DNA from: Aquilaria yunnanensis
Taxonomy: Eukaryota; Streptophyta; Magnoliopsida; Malvales; Thymelaeaceae
Assembly (NCBI GenBank): GCA_039654915.1
Contig: CM077593.1
Span: 118,537,413-118,601,412 of the forward strand
Direction: 5' to 3'
Length of the DNA: 64,000 nt
Part shown: positions 10,976 to 23,800 of the stretch, piece after piece
How positions within the stretch are numbered: position 1 is the stretch's first letter
How the letters are laid out: the number at the start of each line of letters is the position of its first letter
Translations under genes and position numbers: made by a program
Notes under the pieces: generated by a model
Databases searched by the model: none
The model's input: only the letters and a program-made list of their open reading frames with translations
What the model was told of the DNA's origin: nothing

Positions 10976-12442
10976 CAAATTACCTCCTCAATCCAGCAAT
11001 CCTCCTAGATGAAGCTTTATGATCTTAGGATTTCAAAGTGCTTGAATATCATTCTTCTCCATGGTGAATAGGGAGGTTTCATGTGAGCGATAGCTTGTAG
11101 GACGAGGGTTTGGATGATGGTTCGTGGTTTTGGTGGCAGGGGAGTCGCCGACAGGCAGTGGAAGGATTGCCATGGCTTTCACATTTTCTTTCTCTTTTTC
11201 CTTTCTTTTCCACGTTATTATAGCAGTTGACACTTAGGTAGGTGTTTTATGATTCATTGTATCAATTACTGTCAACCTTATGCTATGATGGCCAAACCTA
11301 TTAAATTTGGAGGCTGAGTTAACTTGAGTCATACCATAGTTGAAAAGATTAAATGTCTGACCCAATAAGGTTTGTAACTACCAATATTTTCACCTACGGA
11401 CGCCTTCTGGCTGCAGGTGCAGGTATACCCATTTCCTGATCAGCTTTAATTTACGGAGTAATTTTTTGGTTTAGTTTGTTTGTAGTATATACATGAACAA
11501 TACCGCCAAGAGAAAAGAAAAGTTGGTATTTCAGTAAAGTGGCTCTTCTAAATTGTACGTTTGCGTCTTTTTCAGCACGTTTAGCAAATTTTTTATGATT
11601 GGTTGGTAACGAAAGTAGTGAATTTCCAACCATTTTTTAGCGCAAATTTTGCCATCAAGCGATTAATTAAGTAGCGAATTTGCTTGCCATTATGATGAGC
11701 AACTTTTTCTAAATTAATTGTAATTTGTTTTTAAAGTTTCTATTTTTTTCCATAAAAAACGGATGTACCACAGGCAATTGTCAGTTTTCTAGGATAAAAT
11801 TTAGAATGATTATGAAAAGTAACAAGTTATCTAGAACTTTATAAGAAAACAAACGGGTCAAAGAAATAAGGACCGAAGGAATGTGGGTGAGGCTGTGAAC
11901 AAGTTAGTCATAGGTAAAAGAACTATTAAAAACATTCTCAGATAAATAGGGGCAGAACCATATTCCTTTATTAAAAAATGGGCCAAAATAATTTTTTTTT
12001 TTAAATTATAGTTCTTATAAGAAAATTTGACCAATATTAAAAAAATGATTAAAATATATTTATCTTTAAATTTAAAAAAAATTAAAAATATTCTACAATT
12101 TTATGGGCCTTGCCTATGCTAGCCCTTTGTAGTTCTGCCCAACAGATAAACTAGTTGGTGAATTCCATGGTATTGAAGTTAGCATCCTAAAATCAAATCC
12201 CCGTTTGAGAGCGAAGAGAAATGAGATAAGAAGAAGTAATCTTCCCTTATGGTCCCCAGTCAGTGCGGAAAAAAAAATAAACAAAAAGAAATAGACTGAT
12301 TACAATCAACAATTATACAAAAGTCCCGGTTTACGCGTAAAAGTGTGTTTTATTTACATCTTATTCTCATTGTCTCACCCATTAAGACGAAGAATGAATA
12401 AAACCCTAGTAATTATCACTATACTTAAAAAGAGAGAGAGAT
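10976..12442. other. Intergenic region between LINE scrap and receptor-like kinase
   Basis: No supportable gene. It would contain the 3' untranslated region of the kinase gene near its right edge. A GA repeat lies at 12430-12441. Frames at 11033-11233 and 11451-11633 have no motif. Confidence 0.6.
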
Positions 12443-13564
12443 TCACGAGAATGGAATTCGATTCAACAACTGGATAACTTGGCTCATCGCTGGTCGCTCC
12501 CTTGGATTGTCCCTACTACACGAACATGCAATCCCCAAGTACTCCTTTACCTTGCATTCCTCCAATCCCTCCTTCCCAATATTCTCGTCCAACATCTCCA
12601 ATTCCTTCTTCTCATCCACCATTTTCCGGGCCCAGACCACCAGGCCCACTTCCTTTCCTTCCACTGTGACTGGCCAATTGGGCCGCTTCTGGGTCACAAT
12701 CTCGATCATCAGTACTCCAAAACTATACACGTCCGCCACCATTGTTGCCGTCGTGTTCCCTGCTATGTACTCCGGTGGCATGTAGCCCATCGTGCCTGCA
12801 ACCTGTGTTGAAACGTGTGTGTACGAGCCCATGATCTGTCGGGCCAGCCCAAAGTCGGCAATGTGTGCCTCAAACTCCCGGTCGAGCAAGATGTTACTGG
12901 ACTTGATGTCTCGGTGGATGATGGGCGTTTCGAGCCCGTGCAAGTAGGCCAGCCCATGTGCCACTCCCTTCACCACCTTCATTCTCGTGCACCAAGATAA
13001 CGGAAAAAGCGATCCCAGCTGGCCCGGTTCATCCCTGGGAGACGTGTCGTGCAGCCATTGGTCCAAGCTCCCCCTCTCGATGAACTCGTAAATGAGAACG
13101 CGATCGAGGCCGGCGCAACAGTAGCCGAGCATCTTGACGATGTTGTGGTGCCGGAGCTTGCCGAGAGTCTCCATCTCAGCGCGGAACTCGCGGAAGCCTT
13201 GGAAGGCGTCGAGATCGAGCTTCTTGATGGCGACAGTGACGCCGTTGCGTAGGGTGGCCTTGTAGACGAGGCCAAAGCTGCCGTCGCCGACTATGAGGTC
13301 GGAGGAGAAATTCTTGGTGGCAGCGGCGAGCTCCGTCATAGAGATCCGATGGAGGGTGGGGTCGAAGGAAGCACTATCGCAGATGGAGAAGGAGGTGGGC
13401 TCGAGGTTGTTGCGAGCGGGTAGAGCCGGAGCGACGAAGCGGGTGGCGCGGTGTTCGGAGGGCTGCCGAGTGGATTTGCAGATAAGGATGATGAGGCCCA
13501 ACAAGAAGGTCACGATGGCGAAGCTGAGAGCTGCCGCGAGAACAGCTTGAAGAGTCGAATCCAT
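12443..13564 (-). CDS. Membrane-anchored receptor-like Ser/Thr kinase without ectodomain
   Basis: Single-exon gene of 373 residues. A membrane helix lies at about residues 6-29, followed by a basic stop-transfer segment (CKSTRQ), a juxtamembrane linker and a complete kinase domain from about 86 to 370. The glycine loop is GDGSFGLVYKA at 93-103, the ATP-binding Lys is K114 in VAIKK, the catalytic loop HRDIKSSN starts at H217, DFG is at 237-239 and PPEY at 263-266. All catalytic residues are present, so it should be active and phosphorylate Ser/Thr on the cytoplasmic face of the plasma membrane. The kinase resembles LRR receptor kinases of the EMS1/PSKR type, but there is no signal peptide or LRR region. 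I chose the Met at 13564 because it has a strong GCCGCCATGG context just after a CT-rich leader. An in-frame Met at 13723 would add 53 residues including a hydrophobic stretch, and is less likely. Ligand or partner receptor is unknown. Confidence 0.9.
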   Translation of the reverse strand: MDSTLQAVLAAALSFAIVTFLLGLIILICKSTRQPSEHRATRFVAPALPARNNLEPTSFSICDSASFDPTLHRISMTELAAATKNFSSDLIVGDGSFGLVYKATLRNGVTVAIKKLDLDAFQGFREFRAEMETLGKLRHHNIVKMLGYCCAGLDRVLIYEFIERGSLDQWLHDTSPRDEPGQLGSLFPLSWCTRMKVVKGVAHGLAYLHGLETPIIHRDIKSSNILLDREFEAHIADFGLARQIMGSYTHVSTQVAGTMGYMPPEYIAGNTTATMVADVYSFGVLMIEIVTQKRPNWPVTVEGKEVGLVVWARKMVDEKKELEMLDENIGKEGLEECKVKEYLGIACSCSRDNPRERPAMSQVIQLLNRIPFS

Positions 13565-15064
13565 GGCGGCTTTAGAGATTGAGGAAGGGAGGGAAAGGTT
13601 GAGGAAGAGAGAATAAGAGAAGAGTAGAAGAAGAAAGGCAGGGACGCCGTGGGAGGTGGGACGGTCGTGGAAGAAAGGGAGGGGAGAGTCAACCCTGGTG
13701 GAACCGTAGGGAGGACGAGTCAACTCATGGGTGCTGGGATCTGGTGCATTGGCTTAATTAGGGTATGAGGTCCTAAGATGAATCGGCAACCGTTGGATTT
13801 TAACATCTTTAAGCATGAGCAGAATATTTGGTGAAGCATAATCATTGACATGGGCGTGTTCCTGAAGCTGGTGGGCTATCTCACTCAATCTTTGGTCTCT
13901 AACCTTTATATTTCATCTCTGGAGAAGAATAATCTTGCGAAGGAGGATGGTGGGTGTGGCCACGAGTTTTTGAATTGTGGGAGCTTTGTTGTAAAAGAAA
14001 AAATAAGTTTAGGTTGGGATTTAGCGCGTTGCCTTTTTAGGGTATGATTCATATAACTTTTTTATTTTTATTTTTTTTTGTTGACGTGACATTTTTCCAC
14101 ACTCATGATACTTTCAGTCCAAAAAAAGGACAAATGAAAAAAAAAAAAAAAAATTCTTTGTTGAGGTTGGGGATGAAAGCGGTAATAGGTTGGAGGTTAG
14201 AAACGAAAGTGGAACAAAAAGTAAAGGTTAGAAACCACAGATTCATTTAAACCAAATTTGGTGGCTCAAACATGCATTACAACTTTTTCTCCTTTTTCAA
14301 GGAAAATCCTAGTAACTAGGTCCAGGATCATAAGCATACCATTACCCAAAATATGACCAAGTCAGCAACCAAGAGACATTAGATTTAGTTAACAAATCAG
14401 GTTACTAATTTGTTGCCAGTAGAGCCTCTAATTACACGTACAAGTTTGATGTTCTGTCTCTAGATCGTGGTAGAAAATGGGTTGGGTTTTCTATGCAAGA
14501 GAAACCTTGAATTCTAACTTTGAATAAAATGACTTTTGGACAAATGACGAGAATAAAGCCCTGGTCTTCCGGATCATTAACCAATATGTCAAATCCAACG
14601 AAAATGGCGATGTTTCGCCGATGCATCCCCACCCAGCCCCCCTGCTTTGACTTTAGCTCACACCCAAACAAATTTGCCTCTGCTGTACCTCTGACTTGAA
14701 TAGAAATGCATTTCATTCTACCAAATTCTAGCGAGTTATATAAAAATCTCTTATGGTTGGAAGGATCACTAATAGAAGTTGGTATCCTAATGGGAGAGTG
14801 ATCTGAAGTTCTTCCAGAAAGACAACCAAACACATGTAACCATGGACTAGAAGAATCATGAGAGAATCGAACTGGAAAACACGCACTATTGCATTCCTCA
14901 AGCAAGGCATACATATAGAAATAATGCTCCTAGCTCTAACAAGGGCACAATTTCTGTGATCAATTTTTACCTATCTCTAACAGTCAACAAAAGACACAGC
15001 TGATCAGGACACTGCTAGTCCGTACAACTTTTTCCTCTCTTCCCTGATCAACCAATCTTGAAGA
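13565..15064. other. Kinase upstream region and ASHH1 3' flank
   Basis: 13565-13700 is the CT-rich leader of the kinase gene (on -). Its promoter should lie in the next few hundred bases; no clear TATA box was found. The part nearest 15064 should be the ASHH1 3' untranslated region. A 160-codon frame at 14432-14914 (-) has no domain I recognise and no good start context. It could be a decayed element. Confidence 0.5.
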
Positions 15065-17841
15065 CTAAAACTCCAAATATTTCACTTCATTGGTTGTCAA
15101 CCCATCAGAAACTTTAGGCTGGTCAGGTGGCTTATGTGGAGTGCAGAGAATGTTCTTAACAATCGAAGAGAAGAAGTCGAACTCTGTCTTCAATTTCAAG
15201 CAGTGTACATTGATCCATTTCTCTCCTACACTCGTTGCCACACTATCTTGGTTGTCCCTCTCATGCTCCTCAATGGCAGGTCGAATTTCATCATATAAGG
15301 AACAAAGCTGAGAAGCAGCCCCATTCTTTATCTCCTGCAAAAATACATCAAATCTTAGAACCATGATACTCTTTCTGTGTGAGTGTGTGCAAGTCAGTGT
15401 TTAAACATTATACACACACACACACACACTAAGGCATGGAACCAGTAACAAAAGTAATTAGGCACTGATACCTCACACGCAACAATTTCTTCTTGTGCTT
15501 CCTTTGATGCTAAGAGCTGAGTAACCTGCTTGGCCTCTACTTGCTTCTGTGAAAGAGGTTTTGACTTTAACTTGGGGAAATCCCTTGATCTTTTCTTTGG
15601 AGTTGGTCCCAATTTAATGTGATAATTCCGGCATGTGCTGTTACTTCGAATGCGAGATATCATAGCATTCTTCTGAGAGAAACCCTTTTGAACTTCATTC
15701 GAGTATAATTTAACATCCTCAGTTGTCTCAGTTTTAAATGCATTTGTAACCCTCCCTTCCATTGGAGTTGCAGTTACTGGATTATCAACAAGAGTAGTGG
15801 CTTCCACCTGATTAACAGGTGCAACACCAATGTTTACAGTCACAACTGGTTCCTGCTTTATCTCAGCATCACTTACAAAGTTTGATTCACTGGATTTAAT
15901 GAGCTTCTTTGCTGGCTCATCTTCTGCAGAATCATAAAGCGGAATTTTCTCAACTGAATACCTGCTTGCACATATGGTGGAATCAACAGCTAGGATAGTA
16001 CAAAACATAAGTTGGATACATAAATGTACCAAGCAATGTCAATAAACTTTATATATGATCAAATATATGATCAATCAAAATATTCTTACTTTATACCTTA
16101 ACTTTTGCGGAGTCTAGAATCACACAACTAAACTTAACACTCACTTCATCATATTTGCTTATGCTTTTGGTCTTTCAGAAATAGAAGAACTCCATAAAAG
16201 ATTAAACCACTTACATGATATCATTTTTTTCTAACTCACTCAACATGTGGTCGTATTTCTTATCCTCTAATTCTCTTATTTCTTTTGAAAATCAATGTTT
16301 CATTCTTACGTATTTTCTTATTTTCTTTTCTTTTTTCTTAAACCAACTACAGTATAAAACTTTGTATGGAAACATTATTTAAAGAAATGTCAAGAGAAAA
16401 ATGATTTGGAACATAACTCACTCAAAAGGCAATCACTTACCTACAACTTAATTGTTGTAGGTAAGCAACATCCTACCCAGGTTTCAATAGACAAATGAAT
16501 ACCCTTCTCAGTAGTGGAATCTTGATACTAAGTTGAAGATATTATGGTGTTGTTACTACCAGGTATCTCGAAGTAATCACCGGCATTGGGATTCTGGTCA
16601 AACCTTGTTCTCAAGTTTCAGTTATTTTGTGAAATCAATTCATTCATCTGCCATTTTCTCAACTACCACATTACTTTGTGAAATCCTGGTTTCTGGTTCT
16701 CTGCTTATCCTTGAGCAGTTTTTGGTGATACCCAGATGGAGAAAGAGTCTCCTTGTTGTTCAGCAGTGAGTGACAGAACAAAACACTGCTGCCTCCTCTG
16801 TTTTCACTGCCAGAAGACAAGTCTTTGCTTCCAATGCCTCCCACTCTGTTGGAATTGAAAGATAGGCTTATCTTCAGCTCTTGTTCTTCTACCCAAGCAT
16901 CTTCCCTCAATATCAAAGCTTTGATTGGCTCTCCACTTAGTTCCTTGAGGTACTGTTCTTCAAAAAATTTGACAATCCAAGATCTACCTTTCAGCAGCAA
17001 TAAGCGCACATACTGTAGTCCAGAAATTTGGTTGATAGAACCCACTTAGATTTGGAGAAAGATGAACCAGCACCAGTCCAACAGTGCCCCTGCTACAACA
17101 TATGTTGGTGGATTTTGGCCTTCATGTCGAATTGATATTCATATGGTGGGAAGGTGACTTATGCTTTTGATTTGTAAGATAATTAGGTGTTGAGAACCGT
17201 CAAGCAGGAGGCTGAGAACAAGATCCAAAAAGCAATGAAGTGGTGGAGAAAACGATGGAGAATAAGTTCACTTGTCCAGAACAATGAACACAAGAACAAA
17301 GTTCGAGCAAAAGTCCAATGCCGGCAATTAAGACAAGAAACCTTGTAAATGACGAGAAATATTATTTACTATAATATCCTCAGCTTACTCCTACACTCCA
17401 TTACAAGAACTGTACTCTTTTGTCTAGTGAAATGTGGATTAGATACTGTATTATAAGTTGCCTAACTATGTAAGCAAGGATGTATGTATGTGTAAGTTCT
17501 CGTACAACTATGTAAGCAAGGATGTATGTATGTGTAAGTTCTCGTACAACTATGGCAAGTAGGGTTGATAAAAATAAACAGGCAAACAGAAAAACAAAGC
17601 CAACCCAGTGGTACTCCATTCAAGCCGCATAAGTGTTGTCTGTTGCAGTTTGGACTTCTCTAAAACTGTGTGTAACCCATCCAAAGGGAACATTTGTTTT
17701 TTACGACTTCTGTTAAGTTTTATATCATCAATTCCTTTAAAATATTATATATAATCAGATAATTGATAAAAGGTAAACAAAAATATTAAACAAATTGAAA
17801 CAACCTTGATAAAAATTTGGAAAATTTGTGTGCCATCATTA

Positions 17842-17879
<38 letters not shown>

Positions 17880-20800
17880 GAATAAAAACTACTACAAATA
17901 CCAATGGTGGAACAACTACGGGGCAGGGGTTGCCCCCCCCCCCCCTCTCCCCCCAGAATTCTAAAAATGCATAGAATAGGAGTTTTGACCTGGACATATT
18001 AGGGACCGGATGTGAAATTTTGCGCCCCAAATATGGAGGAAGCATATAAAAATGGGGGCAGTGTGGCATGCAGTTGGAAATTTAGGGACTATGCGTGTAA
18101 TTCTCCCCAAAGCAGCTAAAGTGCACATCTCCCGTAAGTGGAACACCATCGTTTTTTGTCCTCACCCCTTCTCTCTCTAAACAACGTTGTCTCCTCCAAT
18201 CTCTTAACCTTGCTCCCTCAATTTACTGCAAAACCCCCAAATCCCCAAACGCTGGTCGATCGCGACCACTTGTGTCCTTCACTCCACTCCACAGCTCCAT
18301 CACACCGCTCACGCTCAGCCTCGCCTCCTCAGTTGTCACCCACCCTCACAAACCACCCCCCCCCCCCCCCCCCCCAAAAAAAGTTCTAGTTCCACCCCTG
18401 ACGAATATTGATTTTCTTTACAAAAACTAGAAGCGCGTACCAACCAAACAAACAGACCTGAAACACATTATGCGGGTACAAGCCAAATCAAATCCTTGCT
18501 CATGACACATCCTAGTCAAAACCGACTGCGCCATGGATACTTTAGCAAGAAAGTTTTTCATTCACAACGGGCTCAATAACCCCTGTCCCAATCAATGATT
18601 TTGGGATTTTATATTATCTATAAAAGTTTTCTCTAAAACACTCTTAAGATTTTGACTTTCTCAAAACAAAAAAAAAATGCATAAATATTTTGAAAGCTAA
18701 AGTGACATTTATGTTTACTTGATACATGATACTCGACAATACAACACACACAGGTTTTCCTAAACGTAGAATGACAAGTTTGAAATTTTCAGGATAAGTT
18801 GGTATATCTCACTTAACTCAGATGATTGAACAAAAAAGAGTTTCACTTCTAAAATAAAAAACAAAAAATCAATAAAAGAAACTTCTTTCACTAAAAAAGC
18901 TTGCATTTAATTCAAAATCTAAAAGGCCAACATTAGCTTGATTTTGTCTTCAGTAACCCCGATTTACTCTCATTTGATTTATACTGTTGATTGCGAATCA
19001 CTTAACTAGAATTTTCTACTACTAAACAGAACGTTTCCAACAATAATTGTATGATATCGTAAACAAACCCTGCAAAAAATTCAATTACCAAAGGAGGTTC
19101 TTAATCTGTCCATACAATCTGTTCATCTTGTATTGGACTCTATGTATGTTTGTATGTATGTATGTGTATGTATGCATATATGTATGTGCGTGTGTGTGTA
19201 TACTATTGTAGAATTCTGCTATTCAATTTCTTCTACTTGCATGTGAACCAAACTATATCAACACAATCAAAATTATAATCCGAAAGATTTCATGGTGGTT
19301 TCTTAACTTTTATACTACTAAATAAAACTTTTCCAACAATAGTTTTATGATATCATAAACAAATAATTCAATTATCAAAGGAAGTTGTTGATCAGTCCAT
19401 ACAATCTGTTCATCTTGTATTGGAACCTTTACACACACCCACACACACATGCTGTCGTAGAATTGTGCTATTCAATTTCTTTCACTTACATGTGAACCAA
19501 GAAACTATATCAACATAATCGAAATTATAATCCTAAAGATTAATGGTGGTTTATTAAACTTTTAAAAGAAAATTTATCAAACTTAAATTTTAATATTGCC
19601 TATTCAAAATTCAACGATCTCAGTATTTGCTTCAAAATATAATGTTGTAAATGTTTTTATCATAACTAAATTAACCATTCATCAGCAAAGTCAAATCTCT
19701 ATGTAACTCAATATGCTTTGGGGGGCAAGAAACACAATCATAAACAAACGATTTTTTTCCCTTAAATTTTAAATTGGCAATATTAAAAGTTGAGTTTGAT
19801 AAAGATTCTTGTAAAAAGTTAAGAAACCTTCATTAAATCTTTAGGATTATAATTAGAATTGTGTTGATATATTTTCTTGGTTCACACATGCAAGTGAAAG
19901 AAACTGAATAGCACAATTCTACAACAGCATACATACATAAATACAACTATATATATATATATATATATATAGTTGTATGTATGTATGTATGTATACATAT
20001 ATATGATGATAAAAACATTTGCAACAATATATTTTGACACAAATACTGATAACATTGAATTTTGCTTTCTATTTAATGAATCAATTGAGCAATTGAGTTT
20101 CCTCAACTGCTCACATATTTTGTAGCCACCAGCAAACCATCTGCATACTCATGTTTCAGAGGAAGCATTCGGATAGTTGGGGGGGAAATGCCTATCAACT
20201 AAGATGACAAACAGGAAACGTGCTTCAGAAGAAAGGAGTGATAAATTACCTTTCATCATCATCTTCCCACAGGTACGTATCCTCCTGCCAAAAGAACAAG
20301 GCTCAGTATACAAACAGAGAAAAGCTGGTGAAAATAAATTCCCAAAAAGCAAACCATCGAAGTACACAGGGACATGGAAGGTGCAAAATGCCATGCCAAT
20401 AAGGAAAGAGGTAACACAGCCAGAGGCCCAGAGATTACATCAACAAGTAACCACCATGAGAAGTGCAGTAATTAATCATTAAGCTAATCCAACCTGTTTT
20501 AACTTTTCCGAAAGTGCATTGTCAGGAGAAGTCAATTTGTTCTTTAGACAGACATCAAGCTGACATATATTGACGATTTCTTTCTTTTTTAAATAGAAAA
20601 ATTCGAGCCTCTATTTGAAGCCTATTTTACCGCTTCTAGAGGAAAAGCCTCTATAGGGGCAGGGCCTATCTCTCTTCCCAGCCATGTTTGGCTCGTCATT
20701 TAGTTTCTACACTAGGCCAAACAGCCCCATTGTTATCAATAAGCTATGCATGACTTGCAGGAGAAAATCAAAACCAGAACACACTCCATAAGCAGACTAT

Positions 20801-23800
20801 GATTCCATCAAAGCCTTGGAGAAGGCATTTTTGTACTTCCCCCCAAATCAGAGACCTACCATAGCATTCCCAGACTAGAGTAGCACTCAGGGAAGCTTGT
20901 GAAGTGAATGGATGATATGTTTAAGAAAACAAAACAATGTACTACTTTCCAACAAACAAATAGTTTAAGAGAAAAAAATGACATGCTAACCCAAACAAGT
21001 GGAAGAAATAAAAGAATTGTTGGATTTAATATAGGATAGTTAAAACAACTTCTCCCATGACCATTTCATCTACATTACAATTGAAAGAGTCAATATATTT
21101 AAGTTTCAAGGCAAACGTGTCAGGATAAACACACCAAGCGTTTACTTCAAAATTAATAGATCAATACAACTTTGTCTGCTTCAATAATACTGCTTACCCC
21201 AGTAAGTTTTACGGGGCCACTGGACCAGAAGCTTCTCAAGCTCAAGCATTAGCTTTTCTAGTTAGAGGCCAACGTATTTACAGCATTTCAATACATTTCC
21301 CCAATCTATGAACATCTTTATTAAGACTTTAAATTGAAATTTCATTCAAATCTCATAACTCACCTGAAATCCACGGGACTTTGCCCCAAGAAACCCAGAA
21401 CAACTGGTTGCCCCACAGAGGCAACGAACTTTGGTACCACCATACCATTCGAAATTGTAGTCATATGCCAGTTCAGTTCCAACAGGTATATCTTGCTTTG
21501 CAAATATTCCAACCCTAATTTCTCCCAGAACAGTCCACTTTCTTGTTTCACAATTTGGTAGGCTGAAAACTTGACAAGCAACGAAGTCATTTTCATTGCA
21601 AAAACAGTTAGAAGAGACGAACAAGAATCCAAAGCTAACAAGCACAGCAATCTTCAATATCCACAGCCAGATGGAGCACTCACCAGGAGTGATTTATGAA
21701 TCTGGCAAGGCTTCCCTTCTTTGTGGCATCAATGCACTCAGTACCGTTTAGTGAAATAATATAAGCATCCTTAAGACCTGCATTGACAAAAACAAAAGTG
21801 AGTGATTTTCTACCAGCATTAAGCATCCAAAACTGAATTTATACAAAGTTTTATTTACCTAGACCTTCATACGCTTGAGACCTACGCTTTGCCTCTTTCC
21901 ATGATATTACTTCACCACAGTATTCAATAATCAGCTGTCCTGTCTGCAGCAAAATTTAAGATTAAAAAAATGATGAATGTCACTAATAAGTGGTAATCAG
22001 GAAAAATTCAATACCATGTAATACCTTTATATTTTCAGCTGCTCGAAGACCCCATCCACGGCCTTCAGTTTTGAATAATGTTGCTCTGGCATATTGGCAT
22101 TTCTGAAATTTCTTAAAGTAATAAAAAGGTTAAACAAAAAAAAAGAATGCTAGATTAGTAAATGCAGAAAGTAAATAACTGGAGCCATAATGCCAGACAA
22201 GGGAATTCAATTTCAGCCCAGAGCCTTAGCAATATAAACATAGAGACCCTCATACCCAAGAAAGAGATAAAGTCAACGGTATAACTCAGTAAACAGTAAA
22301 AAGACTTCAAAATGTTCAGAAGAGATTTTTAAGAAAGAAAAGAGTAACCAGTGCTATCAAGAATAAACATACAATTACATGCATGATTCCAGCAGAAACA
22401 CTGTCCTCCTTTTATTGTTAAAATCAGACCAAATAAATACCTGATTTTTGCAGTAGACGCCACAAGGGCAATAGCCAGGTGTGCATTCTGTGCTGGTTAA
22501 TACATTCCAGCATCTCTCTCCACAGGCACTATCAGGATCACTGAAGTCAAACTTGCATTCGCATGTGGCAATATCTTCTTCTTTTTGCTTCTTATGCCTG
22601 AAAACAAAGTACAGACTATGACACTTCACACAAAACATGAAAAATACCAACTAACTCCGATAATTTTACATCCTTATCAACTACCAAACTCTGACGGAAC
22701 ACATGTACAATACTCCATGCATACACCACTCCTCAATGCCCAAAAAAAAAGGCAGAAGAAGAAAATAACATTTTATCCAAGGGGGTCTGGCCTCATCACA
22801 TTAATTTCTGGTGATGCAACACACTCTTACTATTCCTTCTTAGAACTAGCATAGATTAGTTATACAAGCAAGTAAAGGCAGAAGATAGGAAACTGCAGCT
22901 AGCAACAAGTGAGAGTTGCCAATCATGCCATGAACAACAGCCCTACTAGAACTAAGGTGACATATAGAATCAAATCTAGATTACAACATCAGCTGCATAA
23001 ACACATGAAGTCTAGCCCAAATTTTGATTTCAGTACATATGAATGGTGAATGGGAGAGGGGACCTCTGCTTTGGACCCTGGTTGACTAGTTAGGCCAAGC
23101 TTGGTTGGTAAGTCATTCCCAAATGTGCAATAGTTCATTTAAGGAGGCTTTCAATGAAACCAATAATATGTTCATTCAACAAAAAAATACTACTTTTAAG
23201 TCTTATGAAGCCTGATAGGTCCCAGGTTTGGGAAGGCGTGCATCGAGTTTGGCTAGGTGAATCCACATATTCATGGGAGACTGGCAGAGCCCGAGGCACT
23301 AGTAAGTGGTTGACAGAGACTGATGGTACCTGTGTTTGATTCGAATTGAAGGGCCGATAGGAGAGGGTTAATGATATAAACCGCAAATCCCACATGGCTT
23401 ATAAAAGAGGCTATGTAGATGCTTATATGTTCTTGGGCACCCTCACCTCAACAAGCTTGCTTTTGGGGATGAGTTCTACCCAACGGGTGTGTAAGTTAGC
23501 TCTTATTTAAAGGTTTAATCCTGAGGTTCCTATCAGTTCAATATCAGAGAATATCAAAGCTTGGGTCACAAGTTTGAGCCCACTTCCGAGAAACAAGTTT
23601 GAGCACAAACCTTTCTTAAAGATAGAGGGAATGATAGTTCCCAGGTTTGGGAAGGCATGGGTCAAGTTTGGCCATGTGGATCCACATAGTCATGGGAGAC
23701 TAGTGGAGCCTGAGGCACCAGTAAGTGGTTGACAGAGACTGATGGTACCTGTGTTTGATTCAAATTGAAGGGCCGATAGGAGAGGTTAATGAAATGAGCT

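Noticed and set aside
12479..13550. Several frames on + and - across the kinase gene
   Set aside because: They are shadows of the kinase coding sequence in other frames, favoured by its higher GC content.
13565..13723. N-terminal extension of the kinase with a hydrophobic stretch, possible signal peptide
   Set aside because: The stretch is CT-rich leader sequence, and the downstream ATG has a far better context followed directly by a membrane helix.
14432..14914. 160-codon frame on - with a TSDHSPI word that recalls LINE endonucleases
   Set aside because: Only one short word matches, the neighbouring conserved blocks are absent, and no LINE reverse transcriptase is next to it.
16671..17045. 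124-codon frame in ASHH1 intron 8
   Set aside because: No motif, no splice sites joining it to the gene, and the flanking exons join in frame without it.
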